A DNA stretch of 64,000 nucleotides, from NCBI RefSeq assembly GCF_963678635.1, contig NC_087067.1, positions 52,754,233 to 52,818,232 on the forward strand. Reading direction: 5' to 3'. The DNA is from Symsagittifera roscoffensis (Eukaryota; Xenacoelomorpha; Acoela; Convolutidae). Below, piece after piece: positions 45,315 through 57,724 of the stretch. The notes below the pieces were generated by a model. It saw only the letters and a list, made by a program, of their open reading frames with translations, was not told the DNA's origin and did no database searches. Both the position numbers and the translations under genes were made by a program. The stretch's first letter is position 1. Each line of letters starts with the position of its first letter.

Positions 45315-46074
45315 AACTCTCACGTCAAGCAGCTTTTTGCGGGTGGTCAGTAGCAATCGAGAAAGAGGTGGTCGGAGATCTAATTATTGCGAAGAAGAAA
45401 TTCAAAGATATCCAGAGAGAACTTTGTATCCGCCCGTGAAGCACCCCAGAGGAAACACTTAGATCCGCACTGTTACAGAAAACAGGATACGCAACGGCAT
45501 CTACACTTCAAAAAAAACTGGGAAACAACTCTAAATCAAATTTTTCAAATCAGAACACCAATAATCCATTGAGGGTCAAACAGGAACCTACACTATCAGT
45601 TCAGAAAAAGAAGCTACAAAATGGATTAAATCGAGCTAAAATATAGAGTTCTACATTCGGAAAATCAAACAAACCAACCAATAATCAGAAAGCATGCTAT
45701 TTTTGCAGCAAGGAATTTTCACCCAATCATAAATCATCATGCCCAGCTAGGGACGCAACCTGCAAATCAAGTAACAAAAATGGACATTTCGCTAGATGTT
45801 GTAATTCAACTAAAAATGTAAATAATGTAGATAACGACTCAGATTCTAGAGTAGAAAAAGACATCAACTTTATAACGTCGGACAGCGAATCCGAATTTGG
45901 AGTCCTGAAAATTTCAGTTATCAAATCCTAACGTTCTATTTCAAATTCTCCTCGGAGTGCAAGATTATCCCCCTCGCTACATATCATATCAGTTCCAAAT
46001 TAAACCTTAATAAAAAAACTGGATTTCAAAAAATCACCATCTGGAAAAATCAAAAGCCTCCAAGTTACCTTAAG

Positions 46075-46200
46075 GTTAAATAATTCTTTTTTTAAAGCTA
46101 CTGTAGATACGGGTAGTCCAGCCTCCTTCGTAAATAAAAACATAGCGAAATTCCTTTTATGGACAGGAATAAATTTAAAAATGTACCTAAAATCTTCATT
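46075..46200 (+). pseudogene. Protease fragment of the Gypsy element
   Basis: FFKATVDTGSPASFVNKNIA contains the retropepsin active-site motif DTGSPAS. The surrounding frame is short and broken. Confidence 0.6.
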
Positions 46201-46679
46201 GCCTATTGACATATCATATGCAGGCTATAATAACAAACCGTTTAGACTTACTTGAACTCTAGTAACAGGCATATAATCATTAGGCTGGCAAGTAAAATCC
46301 GCCAAATTTCTAATATCGAAAAATAGGACCAGATGTCTGTTAGGACTAGATCTACAAGGTGCAATAGGGGTCAAAACGACCCAATCGCGCTCACCGGAGA
46401 TTCTACAACTCGAAGAAAACGACCTGGCGGAAACATCCACTTATTGGAAAAATTTTTATGCAAACAAATACAAAGATATATTCACGAGACTAGGCAGATA
46501 AAAAATCATCGCGTACGCACGGTTTTCAAACAACCTCTAAATCCAATTCGGGAGAGGAGTCGGAGAGTACCGATACAAGTTTAAAAGAAAGTTAGAGAGA
46601 AAATCAAGCGCCTTATCAAAGAACGTATATATTAAAACTGAACTAGTGTACAAGGGGTTTTTTTGCAGCACCGGTTGTC

Positions 46680-47810
46680 ATCACTGCAAAGAAGGACGGC
46701 TCAGTAAAAATAACGATGGACGCAAGTTTTTTAAAAACCAATATCGAATGCCCAAATTTTCGGGAAGAACTGGACGTAGCAGCCCAAACAATCAATTATA
46801 ATTCTCCGGTAGAAGTATTTTTCATCTCCCTAGGTTTTAAATACGCTTTTAATCAGCTCCAACTAAGTGATTCGGTCAGTAACCATTGCAATTTCAATAT
46901 TGCATGCGGAGATGCTACAGGCATTAACCGTTTCAAAATCGGATATGCCTAAAGAGTTACAGAAGGCAAGGAACAATAATCTTAGCAATATTCCGGGAAT
47001 CATTTGTTTTTCACACGATTTTTTAATTGTTACAAAAGGGTCGCTCTCCGACCACAATTTGATCAAAAATAAAGTATTCGAAAGACTGTACAAAATGGGT
47101 TGCGTAGTAAAGCTATCCAAATGTGATTTTTCACTCAAAAAAATACATTGGCTGGGTTTTGACATTGATCACTTAGACTACAGACCAAAACACTCCAAAG
47201 TTCAAGCCATTCTAGAGCTGAAACCCCTGAGAACTCTCAAAGAATTTAGATCCTTTATGGGTGTGCTTAACCTTCTCCGACGCTTCCTACCTAATTTACA
47301 AATATATACGGAACACTTCCGCCCTTTCCTGACATCCTCCAATGCAGAGAAATTTTTTGGGACAAGAGCCAATAAAGCGCTTTCGAAGCTACGTTAGAAC
47401 TAAATATATCGTATCATTATGATCCCGAGAGAAAATCAGGAATCAAATGTGACGCCAGCCACAGTCGGATAGCGGCGGCTCTAGAGCAACAATTCACGGA
47501 GGACACATGGGTAACGATATCGTCTGCATCTAGATTGCCTAATGTTCAAGAGAAGAAATACAGCAACAACTAACTGAAATTATTAGCAACCTTTTGGTCA
47601 TCCGAAATTTTTAAAAATTATATTTGGGCAACAGTTTTGAGATACTAATTGATCACAAAGCGATAATCTCTGCTCTGAAAAATATTCGAGGTAATAAATC
47701 CTACCGATCAAGACTAACCAGATAGGCAGATAGACTTCTACCGTTCAATTTCAAGATATCACACATATCCGGGTCAAACCTAGGATTCGTCGACTATTTA
47801 TCCCGTTATC
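46680..47810 (+). pseudogene. Reverse transcriptase and RNase H of the Gypsy element
   Basis: KKDGSVKITMDASFLKTNI, then VSNHCNFNIACGDATGINRF, then a second frame (46867-47397) with IICFSHDFLIVTKG where YVDD/FLDD should be, GCVVKLSKCDFSLKKIHWLG, and PLRTLKEFRSFMGVLNLLRR. RNase H follows with KCDASHSRIAAALEQQ and KYSNNELKLLATFW across stops, then ISGSNLGFVDYLSRYP. The catalytic Asp pair is lost, so it is inactive. Confidence 0.75.
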
Positions 47811-48205
47811 CTACTTTCGAAGCACCTGAGCCCTCTATTTTTAACGAACAGTTTGTAGTCAAATCAATCAAAAAAAATTTCAGCTTGTGACACTCTAGAA
47901 AAATTATGCAAGGTAGAAACTTCCAATACGGAAATAAGTCACCCATATCCTTCAAGCATCCGTTTATATTTGGATGACAAGGGCTTATCCACCCACAAAA
48001 ACTCAAGTTTAGGAAACTGGAAGTGTCAACTAATCAAATTCAACGAAAATTTTGTCGATTTTGCACAAGAGGGCAAAGAATTTCAGTCAGATTTTCATAC
48101 CAATTTACAGAGTGCAAGGAATGTATATTGTTCGATTCCAGAAACTTAGAAAGGGAATTGCTAACCGCGGAACAAAGAAGGGAGAACTGTGACAGCAGGT
48201 CATGA

Positions 48206-48953
48206 GTGAAGATCATAAAGAAAGGGTCCAGTAGTTCAGAAGTCACACCGATATTCAGAGGTCTGACTACATCAATTTCAGAGAGCCCATACTATCAGGC
48301 CCTAGAGAGGTTAGCTAAGTCAGCTAGTGAGTGGATGACATTGAAGAAAGCACTGACGCAGGAACAGGGGGCAGAAGCTTTGAAGACATTGACTTACGGG
48401 AACCAGATATTGGCAGCATCCCTTAGGAGTAATCTCACATCGGGAACCCTGAGATTCAGGGCCGACATCCCGAAACTGACAAACTCGAAATCACAGAGCA
48501 AACAAAGCTCTTCAAAACAAAAGCTCTTCGCAGAAAAGGGCCAAGCGACCTAGAGTACAGGACAGCACAACGACCTCAGAAGACAATCTAACCCCACTAT
48601 GCCCGGAGCCAGGGCTGGAACCGGTCATTAAACCAGTCGTGGATTTAATTCTGTCTTCCTCGAGCTCAGAAGGGGTGACTCCATCCCCAATTGCAATATC
48701 GTCACCCATCATAGCTCAGATGGAACCACCAGCACAGGCCGGGACTTTAGCAAAACACCATACGGCAAATAAATCCCCAACGAATGTAACCCCACCTGAA
48801 ACAAAAGAGAAAAGCAAATTGGACCAACCTAGCCCTTCAACCCCAGATACAGACGACTTAGCGGACGATTCAACCTCGAATTCTTCGAGGTTAACAAGAA
48901 GGTCGAAAAAACAAACGCAGTGTTCTACGGAAGCCCGATCAGACATGCTGTGA
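48206..48953 (+). pseudogene. Pol C-terminal tail of the Gypsy element
   Basis: Two consecutive open frames encode Ser/Thr/Pro/Lys-rich sequence ending in RLTRRSKKQ, typical of disordered pol tails. The stretch 47810-48200, where an integrase should begin, contains neither HHCC zinc-finger nor D,D35E signatures, so the integrase has probably been deleted. Confidence 0.5.
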
Positions 48954-49212
48954 AAGAGGGCCAAATTGTCGATCCGTCTCCACCCCATGTAGAAAAATTT
49001 TCAGGGTGGATCTTTCATCTTCTCCACCAACTCCGAAAAGAATCATGAGGGTATTTAAAAGATCGTTTGAAAAGGATTAGAAGAACAGCTAAAATGCAAT
49101 TGAAACTGAAAACTGAAACTCCGAACCTTTATTGTGATAAACAAACCACCAGTGCTATTACTTAATTTGTCATATCAAGATATTCAAAAGTTTTGAAAGG
49201 GGGGAAGGAAAA

Positions 49213-49468
49213 TGTGGTACGGCAGTCATGGTCAAATTTAACCGACCATTTGAAGCATACCAATTGAAGTGTTACTTAAGGTCAAGGTCGATACGGGTCT
49301 CCCGCCAATCACCACTCATGAAGTATCTATAAACACTCTCTCTGATACTGTTGGAAGATTACAGTTTTGTCATTCTGCATTTTATGTAACTAATTCATTC
49401 AACCAATTTCCAATTCAACTTATACAATCGGTTTTCATTCAATTAGTTAATAGTTAAATAGTTTCACA
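49213..49468 (+). repeat. Right LTR
   Basis: TGTGGTACGGCAG...TTTCACA, directly after the polypurine tract. Confidence 0.9.
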
Positions 49469-49473
49469 CCCTT

Positions 49474-50771
49474 GCAATAGGTTGTCCTAATTTTACTATG
49501 ATGAGTGTATAGAAGTTGAGAATGAGTGTTTCGAATTTTGCTCCTTCTTAGCAAGAAAAACTCGGGTTATAAATGAATCTTGCATCGTTTAAGCAAAAGT
49601 TTGAGTTTTTATGAAAATCTTACAAAACATGTCAAGATTTTGATCACGTAACATTTTAAAATTTTGATGACTTGAATAAACAATTTTCCCGAACCAAAAC
49701 TCTAATCCAAGTAATTCGGAAAATTTTTGAAAACTATAGCAAAGCATAGAATCTTGATTGGCGTGGAGACCGGTTCCATATGCATGATGAAGACTAGCAG
49801 ATACTGTAGTAAACTGAAACACAAAAAAAAACAGCAAACATTTGCAGCAGAGTTTTAAAAATATTACATCCAATACATATTTTGCTAAAACAATCTGAGA
49901 TCTTAATATTTTCTCGTATAAAAATCTCACATCAAAATTTGTTCTCGTAGATTTTTTATCTTGGTTATTGACTTGTTTCGATATCTAGAGTGACCTCAAA
50001 TATAAACAAGACTTGTCGTATCAGGGTGAACCCATGAATGATCCGACCAGCTTTTTACCACAAAACTGATGAAGCTTGCAAAATACTCGTATTTAAAATG
50101 CATAATATTGAAATTAATGACTACCTGTAAAATATGATGAACCATTAAATTTGAGCTCAGGATGTTAAATCATTTCAGTTGTAAAAAAATTGTTGTACAA
50201 AATTGCCTAATTAAAAAGTCAAAATATGTCTGAAAAAAATACACAGAGCACAAACACTCTCTGTTCTTCAAAACCCGTGCCAAAAACACTGCGAGCACTG
50301 CAGTTTTTGTCATTTTTTCTGAAAGCTGAACAGTAAATTATGTTCTCCTAATGGGAGGTGGCATGTCATATCTATCTGATAGGTTTTCATGCTTCATTAA
50401 AACCAAAATAAATGATTTATTTTAAGACTAATCTTGGAAAAGCAACAACTAAAGTTAAAAAGATGGTCAACAACAAACGTTGCTCCTCAACATATCAAAT
50501 TATTTTACAAAAAAAATTGCAAAACTTTAAGAAGTATTATCTTTTTCTGAGCTATCCCCAAATCAAATTTGAACAATGTTTTGTTAAAAATTGCATCCCG
50601 TCCTAATTTAAATAAAGACGCTTGACGCATCAAAATACAGATTCTGATGTATACTACTATTAAGTGTATAAAAAATCAGCTGTGTATAAAGAAGTGAAAT
50701 AGAAAAAAAACTCTCAGCGAGGAATGAAGAACTGTGGTTCGTTTAGATCAGGGGCATGGGGGGGGGGGGTA
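49474..50771. other. AT-rich spacer without recognised gene
   Basis: No family resemblance in the open frames (49589-49930 minus, 50412-50606 plus). A G run lies at 50760-50769. Confidence 0.45.
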
Positions 50772-51496
50772 CAGTGCTGATTTAAATTATCCAGACAAAA
50801 TGAACAAAACTTGAATTTTCAAACGCGTTTTTCTCAATTTGGGTTAAGATTAGACAAAAAGTGAAGACAAAAAAAGTTGCTTAGAACTTCACTAGAATTA
50901 ATATGGTGCAAATTTTTTCTCCGAAATTCTCAACCAAAATTTTACCTCAAAAATGGGTCATTTTTTCAATTAATTAAGAATCACGCTGAAACTACTCTGT
51001 TAATTGATGGGGAATATATATCACAGGAAGCTTCTTACACAACCCAACAAAGTTCTAGAAGGGTCAAATCTCCAATAGATTGAGTAAATTGTTTCAAATT
51101 TGTTTCTAAGCAAAGACTTTGGGTTTTGTCTAGTAAAAATTACGTTTCTTGACTATCAAGCAAAAATACCTTCTTTTATACAGTTTTTTGGAGATTTAAC
51201 CTCTGTAGAACTTTGTTGGGTTGTGTAAGAGGCTTCTTGTAATTTATATTTATCATCAATTAACAGAGTAGTTTCAGTGTATTTCTTGATTAATTGAAAT
51301 AAGCCAAAAAAGCCAAATTTAAAGTGAAATTTTGGTTGAGAATTTCGGAGAAAAAATGCATCATTTTAATTCTAGTAAAAATCTTATCAAATTTTGTTCT
51401 CCTCACTTTTTGTCTAGCTTTAAAACAAATTGAGAAAAACGCGTTTGAAAGTTCATGTTTTGTTCGTTTTTGTCTTGATAATTCAAATCAGCACTG
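50772..51496. mobile_element. Foldback element with ~300-bp terminal inverted repeats
   Basis: Left arm about 50772-51075 begins CAGTGCTGATTTAAATTATC; the right arm about 51190-51496, inverted, begins CAGTGCTGATTTGAATTATC. Long blocks are identical (CAAACGCGTTTTTCTCAATT, TTTTTCTCCGAAATTCTCAA, CTTACACAACCCAACAAAGT). The arms differ at roughly 15-20% of positions plus indels. About 115 bp lies between them. Terminal CAG...CTG fits hAT or other cut-and-paste elements. No target duplication seen and no coding capacity. Confidence 0.9.
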
Positions 51497-51572
51497 GATT
51501 CTCATGACAGAGGAAATGAATGATGGAAAAACTTTAAGCCAATCAGAACCGATAAACATCCTTACTGGCTAA

Positions 51573-52229
51573 TTTTTTTGCAAAAAAATTAGAAGTTTTT
51601 AGTAGAAGCTACAAAAATAATTATAACAGCACAGCAAAGTTATGCTCTACAATTCGTGCACATGTACAAAAGATGTTTCGTTTTATTTTTTTTCAGTCTA
51701 TAAAAAATCAGTTTGAAACTTTATTCCCTGATACCTAACTTAGATTTCATCGAATACATCATATGTTTTTGCTTATTTTCTACTCGGTCAATTTTCTTTT
51801 TATTGGCCTGGCTTTATTCGTTTTTTTTTTGGGATTTTTCGCAATTTATTTGAGATTTTGAAGACTAAAGTCTGATTGGCTGAAATTAACTGAAAACAAA
51901 TATCCATCTTTTGGCAACTTCATCATAAGGAACGCCATCAAGGGGTAGTATGAGTGCCACATAGCATGCAGAAATTAGTTAATTAGAAGTTAATTCAGTC
52001 GAAAAATCAGTTAATTTAATTTTTCTTCTAATTTTGATAATCTCTGGGATGAGCATAAAATTGAGTAGCTATCTTTGATTTTGCGAGAGAGTTAAGTGCA
52101 TTGATTCGCATTGGGCATATTTAAATAAAGATCCACGATAAGATAATTGGCATTTTGAGAGCAAAATCATAGCCAGGATCGAGGTAAAACAAACTTTAAA
52201 ACAAAACTTGAAACAAAACTTTAAATGTT
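51573..52229. other. AT-rich spacer without recognised gene
   Basis: Nothing recognised. Confidence 0.45.
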
Positions 52230-52460
52230 GCGCCGCATTTCTTTTTAGACCAAATTTCAGAGTCGCGCCGCAAGTTAAAGTCGTGCATGCCGTCAGTCTG
52301 TATCATAAGTTTCGCTGGCAGTCATTTCCTAAGTCGCGCTACTTAAGTTCTTTTTTAAGTCATTCTTTTCGTGAGTCGCGACGCTACTCATTTCCTAGGC
52401 CGCGACCTCACTCTTTTCTTATGTCACGCAGTCACTTTTTTTGAGTCGCGCAAAAGTAGC
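52230..52460. repeat. Degenerate GAGTCGCG-type minisatellite
   Basis: GAGTCGCGCCGCAAG, AAGTCGCGCTAC, GAGTCGCGACGCTAC, GGCCGCGACCTCAC and GAGTCGCGC recur about every 30-40 bp. They resemble the minisatellite in 25864-26478, suggesting a common origin. Open frames here are by-products. Confidence 0.5.
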
Positions 52461-52888
52461 ATCAACAGCATGAGCAAAAATTTGATTCAACCAAAAAAAT
52501 TTGAGATGAGAAAAAAGAATACACATTCTCTTAGACAAAAATCCGAGAAAAAATAACGGGCAAAAATGTTTGATTGAAATATCATATTGATAGGACAAGT
52601 AAAAAGCACTAAAACTGCACAAGCAAAATGAAAGTGAAACGCATAATTGTACATATAACTAATTCAATGCAATTACTAGATTTAATCAGGCATGCAATGT
52701 TTTTGTCACAAAAACCAATTCGTGTGATATGTTTTCCAAATGTTTAATTTAAACAGAAATCATGATGAGTATTAACTGACTCAAAAAAAATCATCAACGA
52801 CGAATGAACAGGAACTACTATAAAATTAAGCAACAAATCTAAGACAGGATTATGTCATACGTAATCTTTTAGTCAGTGAATAAAATTG

Positions 52889-53472
52889 GGATCAATTGAG
52901 CAATCTCCCCCTTGTAATGGCCAATTGAGCTATCTTCCCCCCCTCAGCAAAAACGGCAAAACGCTACAAAGAGACGTCAGCAAACGCAAGTACATGATTA
53001 ATGTGTTCGTAGCACGCTATCAATCGATCGAGTCAAGTTTATTTTATGAGTTTCGAGAAAAAAAAATGAAAAAGAAAATAATCGAAAATTTTTCAAAAAA
53101 TTTTTTCTGCAATTTTTTGTTTGTGCGACCATGGCCTCATCGAGCAAAGCGACTTACCATGGTTAGTGCTCTAGGCTTTTATCTGAATATTAAAAACTGT
53201 TCTCCGCAGCACATTAAAATTGTTTTTTCTCCATTTAGGACAGAAAAAAGGCGCTTTATGCGACCCAAATCGCCTTAGTTTTTTTTTTGCTTTTTTTTAC
53301 TTTGTGTGTAATTTTTGAGCTATGATATTGTAAATTTGGCGTTCCACTATCATTGAAGAACCTGATTTATAGTTTTATGTCATTCAAACAAGTTTGAATT
53401 GGTTATAAACATGTCTCAAGTACCTATTGAGCTATCTCCCCCCCAATGGGGGGAAGATTGCTCAATTGATCC
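52889..53472. mobile_element. hAT-type MITE (GGATCAATTGAGCAATCT family) with 8-bp target duplication
   Basis: 584 bp with inverted ends GGATCAATTGAGCAATCT(C/T)CCCCC, each followed inward by a second related block (GAGCTATCT plus C run). Flanked by identical TAAAATTG at 52881-52888 and 53473-53480. No transposase; the 130-codon open frame 52886-53278 starts in the terminal repeat and has no motif. The ends resemble the 59-bp GGACCAAGTTAACATCC family in layout (GGAxCAA, then T/G/A, then a C run). Confidence 0.93.
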
Positions 53473-53859
53473 TAAAATTGTATAAAAATAATGGAAAAAA
53501 TCAATTAATCTAATAAACAAAACGTTTAATCGGCACTGAGAATATGCTTTTGTATTCAAAAAAGATTCAATTAAGAAACAATGAGGTATGTGACCGCGAC
53601 TAATTTTTTTAAAAAAAGCAGAGCGATTCAGCCAAAGTTAAAAATTTTTTTTCGACCGATGATGGACTCCGTACATATTTCAAACGAAAATCAATTTGTC
53701 GGCGAGGTTTTTATCATCCTAAGAAGTTAATGGCCCCTCCCCTAAATCAACCCTTGGTTTCATGAGCTGAAAACGTCTGCGACAAAATGAGAAAACTAAT
53801 TAAAAACACTTTTTATTAATTTAAGGAACTCCGGAAAAAATAAGACAAAAATCAATACA

Positions 53860-54790
53860 ATGTTTTTGATGATCCCATTGCAACTATTTAAGTCAATTAG
53901 TTATTAGACTAATAGCTAAAATAGTTTCTTGCTTTAAACTGCTCGAAAAACAGAAAATCTTGTGAAATGCGGAACAAAATTTGCGGAATCTACAACCGTT
54001 AGTGGAATTCAAAAACAAGTTTTTTCATTTGCGCATTGGATTGGACTGCCGCGGATCAGTAGTTTGTCAGCAGAAACTTCAAACGGTTTTGGAAATCGTT
54101 TAAGTTTTCGGAATCGCTTTTCAAATTGCAGAATGCATTTACGAATGAGCAATCTGCAAGAACTTGCTGAATTCACTCATTTGGGATTCAGAGTTAGTTA
54201 TAATGAGTTGAACAATTTTTGTTACAAGTATTTGCTTGTGAATTCCGCAAAAAGTTGATAAATGAATTCTTTTTACAATTTGAAACACGCTTTAAGACTT
54301 GTATCCGGATTCTAGGTTCAAAACAACTTTTTTGATAATCCAATTGCATCTAGTGAATGCAATTAGTCAAAAGATAATGGCTAAGACAATGTCTTGCCCC
54401 CAAACTGCTTAAAAATTAGGAGAAATTACGGAAACCGGAACAGAATTCGCCGAATCCAGAACAATTTGTGGAATCCATAAACAGATATTTATTCATGTGA
54501 GCAGCTGATTGCGCTTCCGCAAATCAGAACTTTGCCAGCGGAATACACAAATGCTTGCCGAATTCGCAGTAAATTGCGAAATTAACTATCAAACTGCGAA
54601 TTAATTCATAAATACGGAGTCTGGAAGAACATGCTGTATTCGCTCATTTGGGATTTCGTGTTGGCAATAATGTGTTGACAATTTTTTTGTTACAACTATT
54701 TGCTTATGAATTCTGCAATAATCTGGTAAGTGGGTTTCTTTTAAGATTTGGAACATATTTAGACGTTTGTATCCGGAATTTACGGTCCTA
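53860..54790. repeat. Two diverged tandem copies of ~465 bp, GGAATCC-rich
   Basis: TTTTTGATGATCCCATTGCAAC near 53862 and TTTTTTGATAATCCAATTGCATC near 54327 mark the units; both continue through a GCGGAATC...GTGGAATcC...GCAAGAACxTGCTG(A/T)ATTC order. Internally the sequence is a loose array of GGAATCC-like words. The 98-codon open frame at 53962-54258 translates part of it. Confidence 0.65.
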
Positions 54791-54932
54791 GAGACACCAA
54801 TCGGTATGCGTATCAAAAGGGCAGTTTGTTCTGGTAATGATTGAATAGATTGCGTTTTTTGAAGTCTATATTAAATGTCTACGGAGGCTGTCTGTCAATT
54901 AATTGAATTGTTTGCTCAAGTTTTGTCAATTA

Positions 54933-55205
54933 TCAGTTAATTGCAATTAATTGGGTCTCATTCATAGCTTTAGCAACGTCAGTTTTCGACCAAAATTGAT
55001 TGTTAACATTCAGAAACAGCTGCATTTCAAGGTTCATCGGCAAAATACTCTGTCGTAAGTCACCATAAGCAAATCCCGCTTTGAAAAATCTTTCTGGCAT
55101 GTTGGAAGTTGGCCTCAAATATCGTACATCTTGATAAACACTGTCCGCTGATTTTTTTGTACACTTTAAACCAATAATAGCTTTACATTTCAAAGACAAA
55201 ATCAT
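54933..55205 (-). pseudogene. hAT transposase C-terminal fragment, second family
   Basis: The reading ends ERFFKAGFAYGDLRQSILPM followed by NLEMQLFLNVN, matching the hAT dimerisation block ERxFSxAGxxxxxxRxxLxPxNVExLLFLxxN. No upstream transposase domains. It is bracketed by copies of AATTAATTGCAATTAATT at about 54940 and 55233 and again at 55303-55325, possibly remains of repeat ends. Confidence 0.65.
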
Positions 55206-55559
55206 ATAAATTTCAAAGTTAGCAAACCTTCAATTAATTGCAATTAATTGGCGGATTTTTGTCAATAGTCAAAAATTGAAAAACAAAGAAGTCAATTATT
55301 TGTATCCAATTAATTGCAATTAATTGGTCACCAATTGACTTTTACCAAGCCCTGTACGGAGCAGCAGAACATGGGTGGGTGCACGTCCTCTGACTTCATC
55401 TGCTTGAAAGTTACTTTTTCGCCGGAGGATGAAAATGTTGAAAGAACTGCTATTTTTGTGTCTTTGCTAACTTCAATGAAACTGACCGGTATATACCGAC
55501 AATAATCGGTGACAAATATCCAAGCACTGCCCCTACTTAAAGTCATTTAGATCAAATCT

Positions 55560-57713
55560 TTTAACTCGCGGCTTTTAATTTAAAGAGCCGTTTGATGAAA
55601 GTGCGAAAAAGTGTAAGTATTGTAAATATCTCGATTTTCATCTGGTAAAATCAAACATTGAATCAGTTTTTCCTTCCATCAGTTTGGTGTTACTCAGTCG
55701 ATTTAAGTTCCTATTAGATGAAAAAAGCTAATCGGTTTGTTTTAAAAGAGATATCAAATGCCTTATTAGTAATCTATAACTCAGAAATTACCATGGAAAA
55801 TGAAGGAACTGAAATTTGATCCTCTTTACTTGTCGGAAGATGAAATCAAGTTCAAAATTGATATTGATTTGCTAGGCAGGTGAGCTAGGCTTTTTCTCCA
55901 TAAAAATAAAAAAAATTATTGTGAAATATATTTTTTGGCTGTGTAGTTATATTCTTTAGTATATGTAGCATTATATTGTTTTTCATTTCGTTTATTTTCA
56001 CATGTATTTTACGCTAACAAGTCTGCCATCAAATTTACTTCATCTAATTTTACAATTTCAAACTATAGCAGCAGAAAGTGTCTCTTTTTGCATTAAAGGT
56101 TAGATTCACAGAGAAGAAAAGAGAGCATCATAACTTGCCATTACTGCTAGTTATTTCTGGAACACCAAAAAATAAGCAAACAAACAACCAAATTCAAATC
56201 TAATCAATCTATTTTTGTTGGTCTTTTTGAGAATTTTTTTACAATTCAGGGAATTGAGAAATTAGATAGCAACTCTTAAACACAGCGCCCTCATTATTGC
56301 AACCTATTAGACTATAACTAAAAAATAAACACCCACTTGTGCGCCAACGCATCTGTTTCAAACAGCAGTCGCTTATGAAGGTTGATTAATTTTCCAACAA
56401 AAATTAATGTTTCAAAATCGTTGTTGACTTGAATATTGACTACTTTTGGTCAAGTTGGCCGGTTTTTTTTGTAATCTGATATTCAATTGTAGAAATCAGT
56501 ACAATAATTTCGCGTGAGAATTGTATTTCGCAATAAAATATCTAAATTTGAGTGCATTTAGGTCATAAAAGAAAATGCTGATAATTACGAGCAAAAATTG
56601 TCCGGTTTCAGTTACCGCTATCGTTTTTTGATGAGTAAAGTTGAAGTAGAATTACAATTTTTTGCGATTCTATTGCGGATCGGAACTGTCCTGCAGATCG
56701 GACAATTTTCCTCTTCCTGTTCAAATCGAAGTCTATTTAACTGCCCTAGGGTGCAACAAGTCTATCAAAATAGTAGCAGAATAGATACATATGAGTAGAC
56801 CTCTCAAGTTCAATGTCAATCACTCGAAGTAGCAAGTGCACTTGAGCCGTGATGGAAAATTTCAGCTGAAAATCAGGAGTTGTGTCGACTGACCAGCCAA
56901 TGGAGATTTTTTGATTAATTTCAAACACTTTCATACACTACTGGCTACAACTACTTACCTTCATAACACTCTGAATTACTTTTTAAATACAGAAACTAAC
57001 GCTGTTCAATAAAAAACATTAGAAAAATATTCTTTCATTTGAATTTCATTGTTTTTTTTGCAGGTTGTATTCCGTATCGGCTACCCGTATAACATTTATT
57101 TCCTTCTTAATTTGAAAGAAAAGCTGCAACTCTTTTAATTTCCTCAATTTTTGGAACACGAGGTCAAAATCTATTCAATCTTCGTCCGGGATTCTCGCAG
57201 TATATTTACCTGATCTGATCTGAACAAGTTCGAGCTTCGGTTCATTTTCCCATTCTCTTATTTATTAACCCGCGAGCTTTTCTTTACTTTGATATGACTC
57301 TTAAACAGTAATTCTCGTCTCAAGATCTGAAGAGGAACTTGACAGCTGGAAGATTTGACGTTTCTGACTTCAGCGTATGAGCTTGTGTGCGTACATTATT
57401 CATAGTTTACGTAGCTGGAAGTCCTCTCCAGAAGGAAAAATAGTCCAGTCTTCCAGAGGGTTTGTTGACTCCTTTTATTTGACTTTATTTGGCCAGCCTT
57501 TCAAAAATATATCAAAAATGTTCATAATATTTTCCTGTGCTGCAAGTCGATTGAGAAGCATTTTCGTTGTTTTATTGGCTCGAATTCAGATATGTTTATC
57601 TTCAATTCCAACTACTGGCAGCACTTCCATGCTGGATAAAAACCTTGCTGAAAATTGGATATCGAAATCGGATATTGGATTACCTAAAAAGATATACATA
57701 TAATTTGGAAGCT
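55560..57713. other. Upstream region of the HCN-like gene, no recognised exon
   Basis: AT-rich. Short open frames (56598-56798, 57377-57703 plus) have no motif. 5' untranslated exons of the HCN gene could lie here but cannot be identified by eye. Confidence 0.4.
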
Positions 57714-57724
57714 GCTATAAAATA

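Larger units (their letters stand above)
44503..49468 (+). mobile_element. Complete but decayed Ty3/Gypsy LTR retrotransposon
   Basis: 4,966 bp with LTRs at 44503-44755 and 49213-49468, both starting TGTGGTA and ending CACA, flanked by the identical 5-bp CCCTT (44498-44502 and 49469-49473), the usual target duplication length for Ty3/Gypsy integrases. Next to the left LTR is TGGCGCAG, a primer-binding site of tRNA-Ser type. Next to the right LTR is the purine tract GAAAGGGGGGAAGGAAAA. Order inside: gag, zinc knuckles, protease, reverse transcriptase, RNase H, then a Ser/Pro-rich tail. Many stops and clear LTR divergence show an old insertion. No integrase signature was found. Confidence 0.93.

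Noticed and set aside
52886-53278. 130-codon open frame (plus)
   Set aside because: It begins in the terminal inverted repeat of a hAT MITE and shows no domain.
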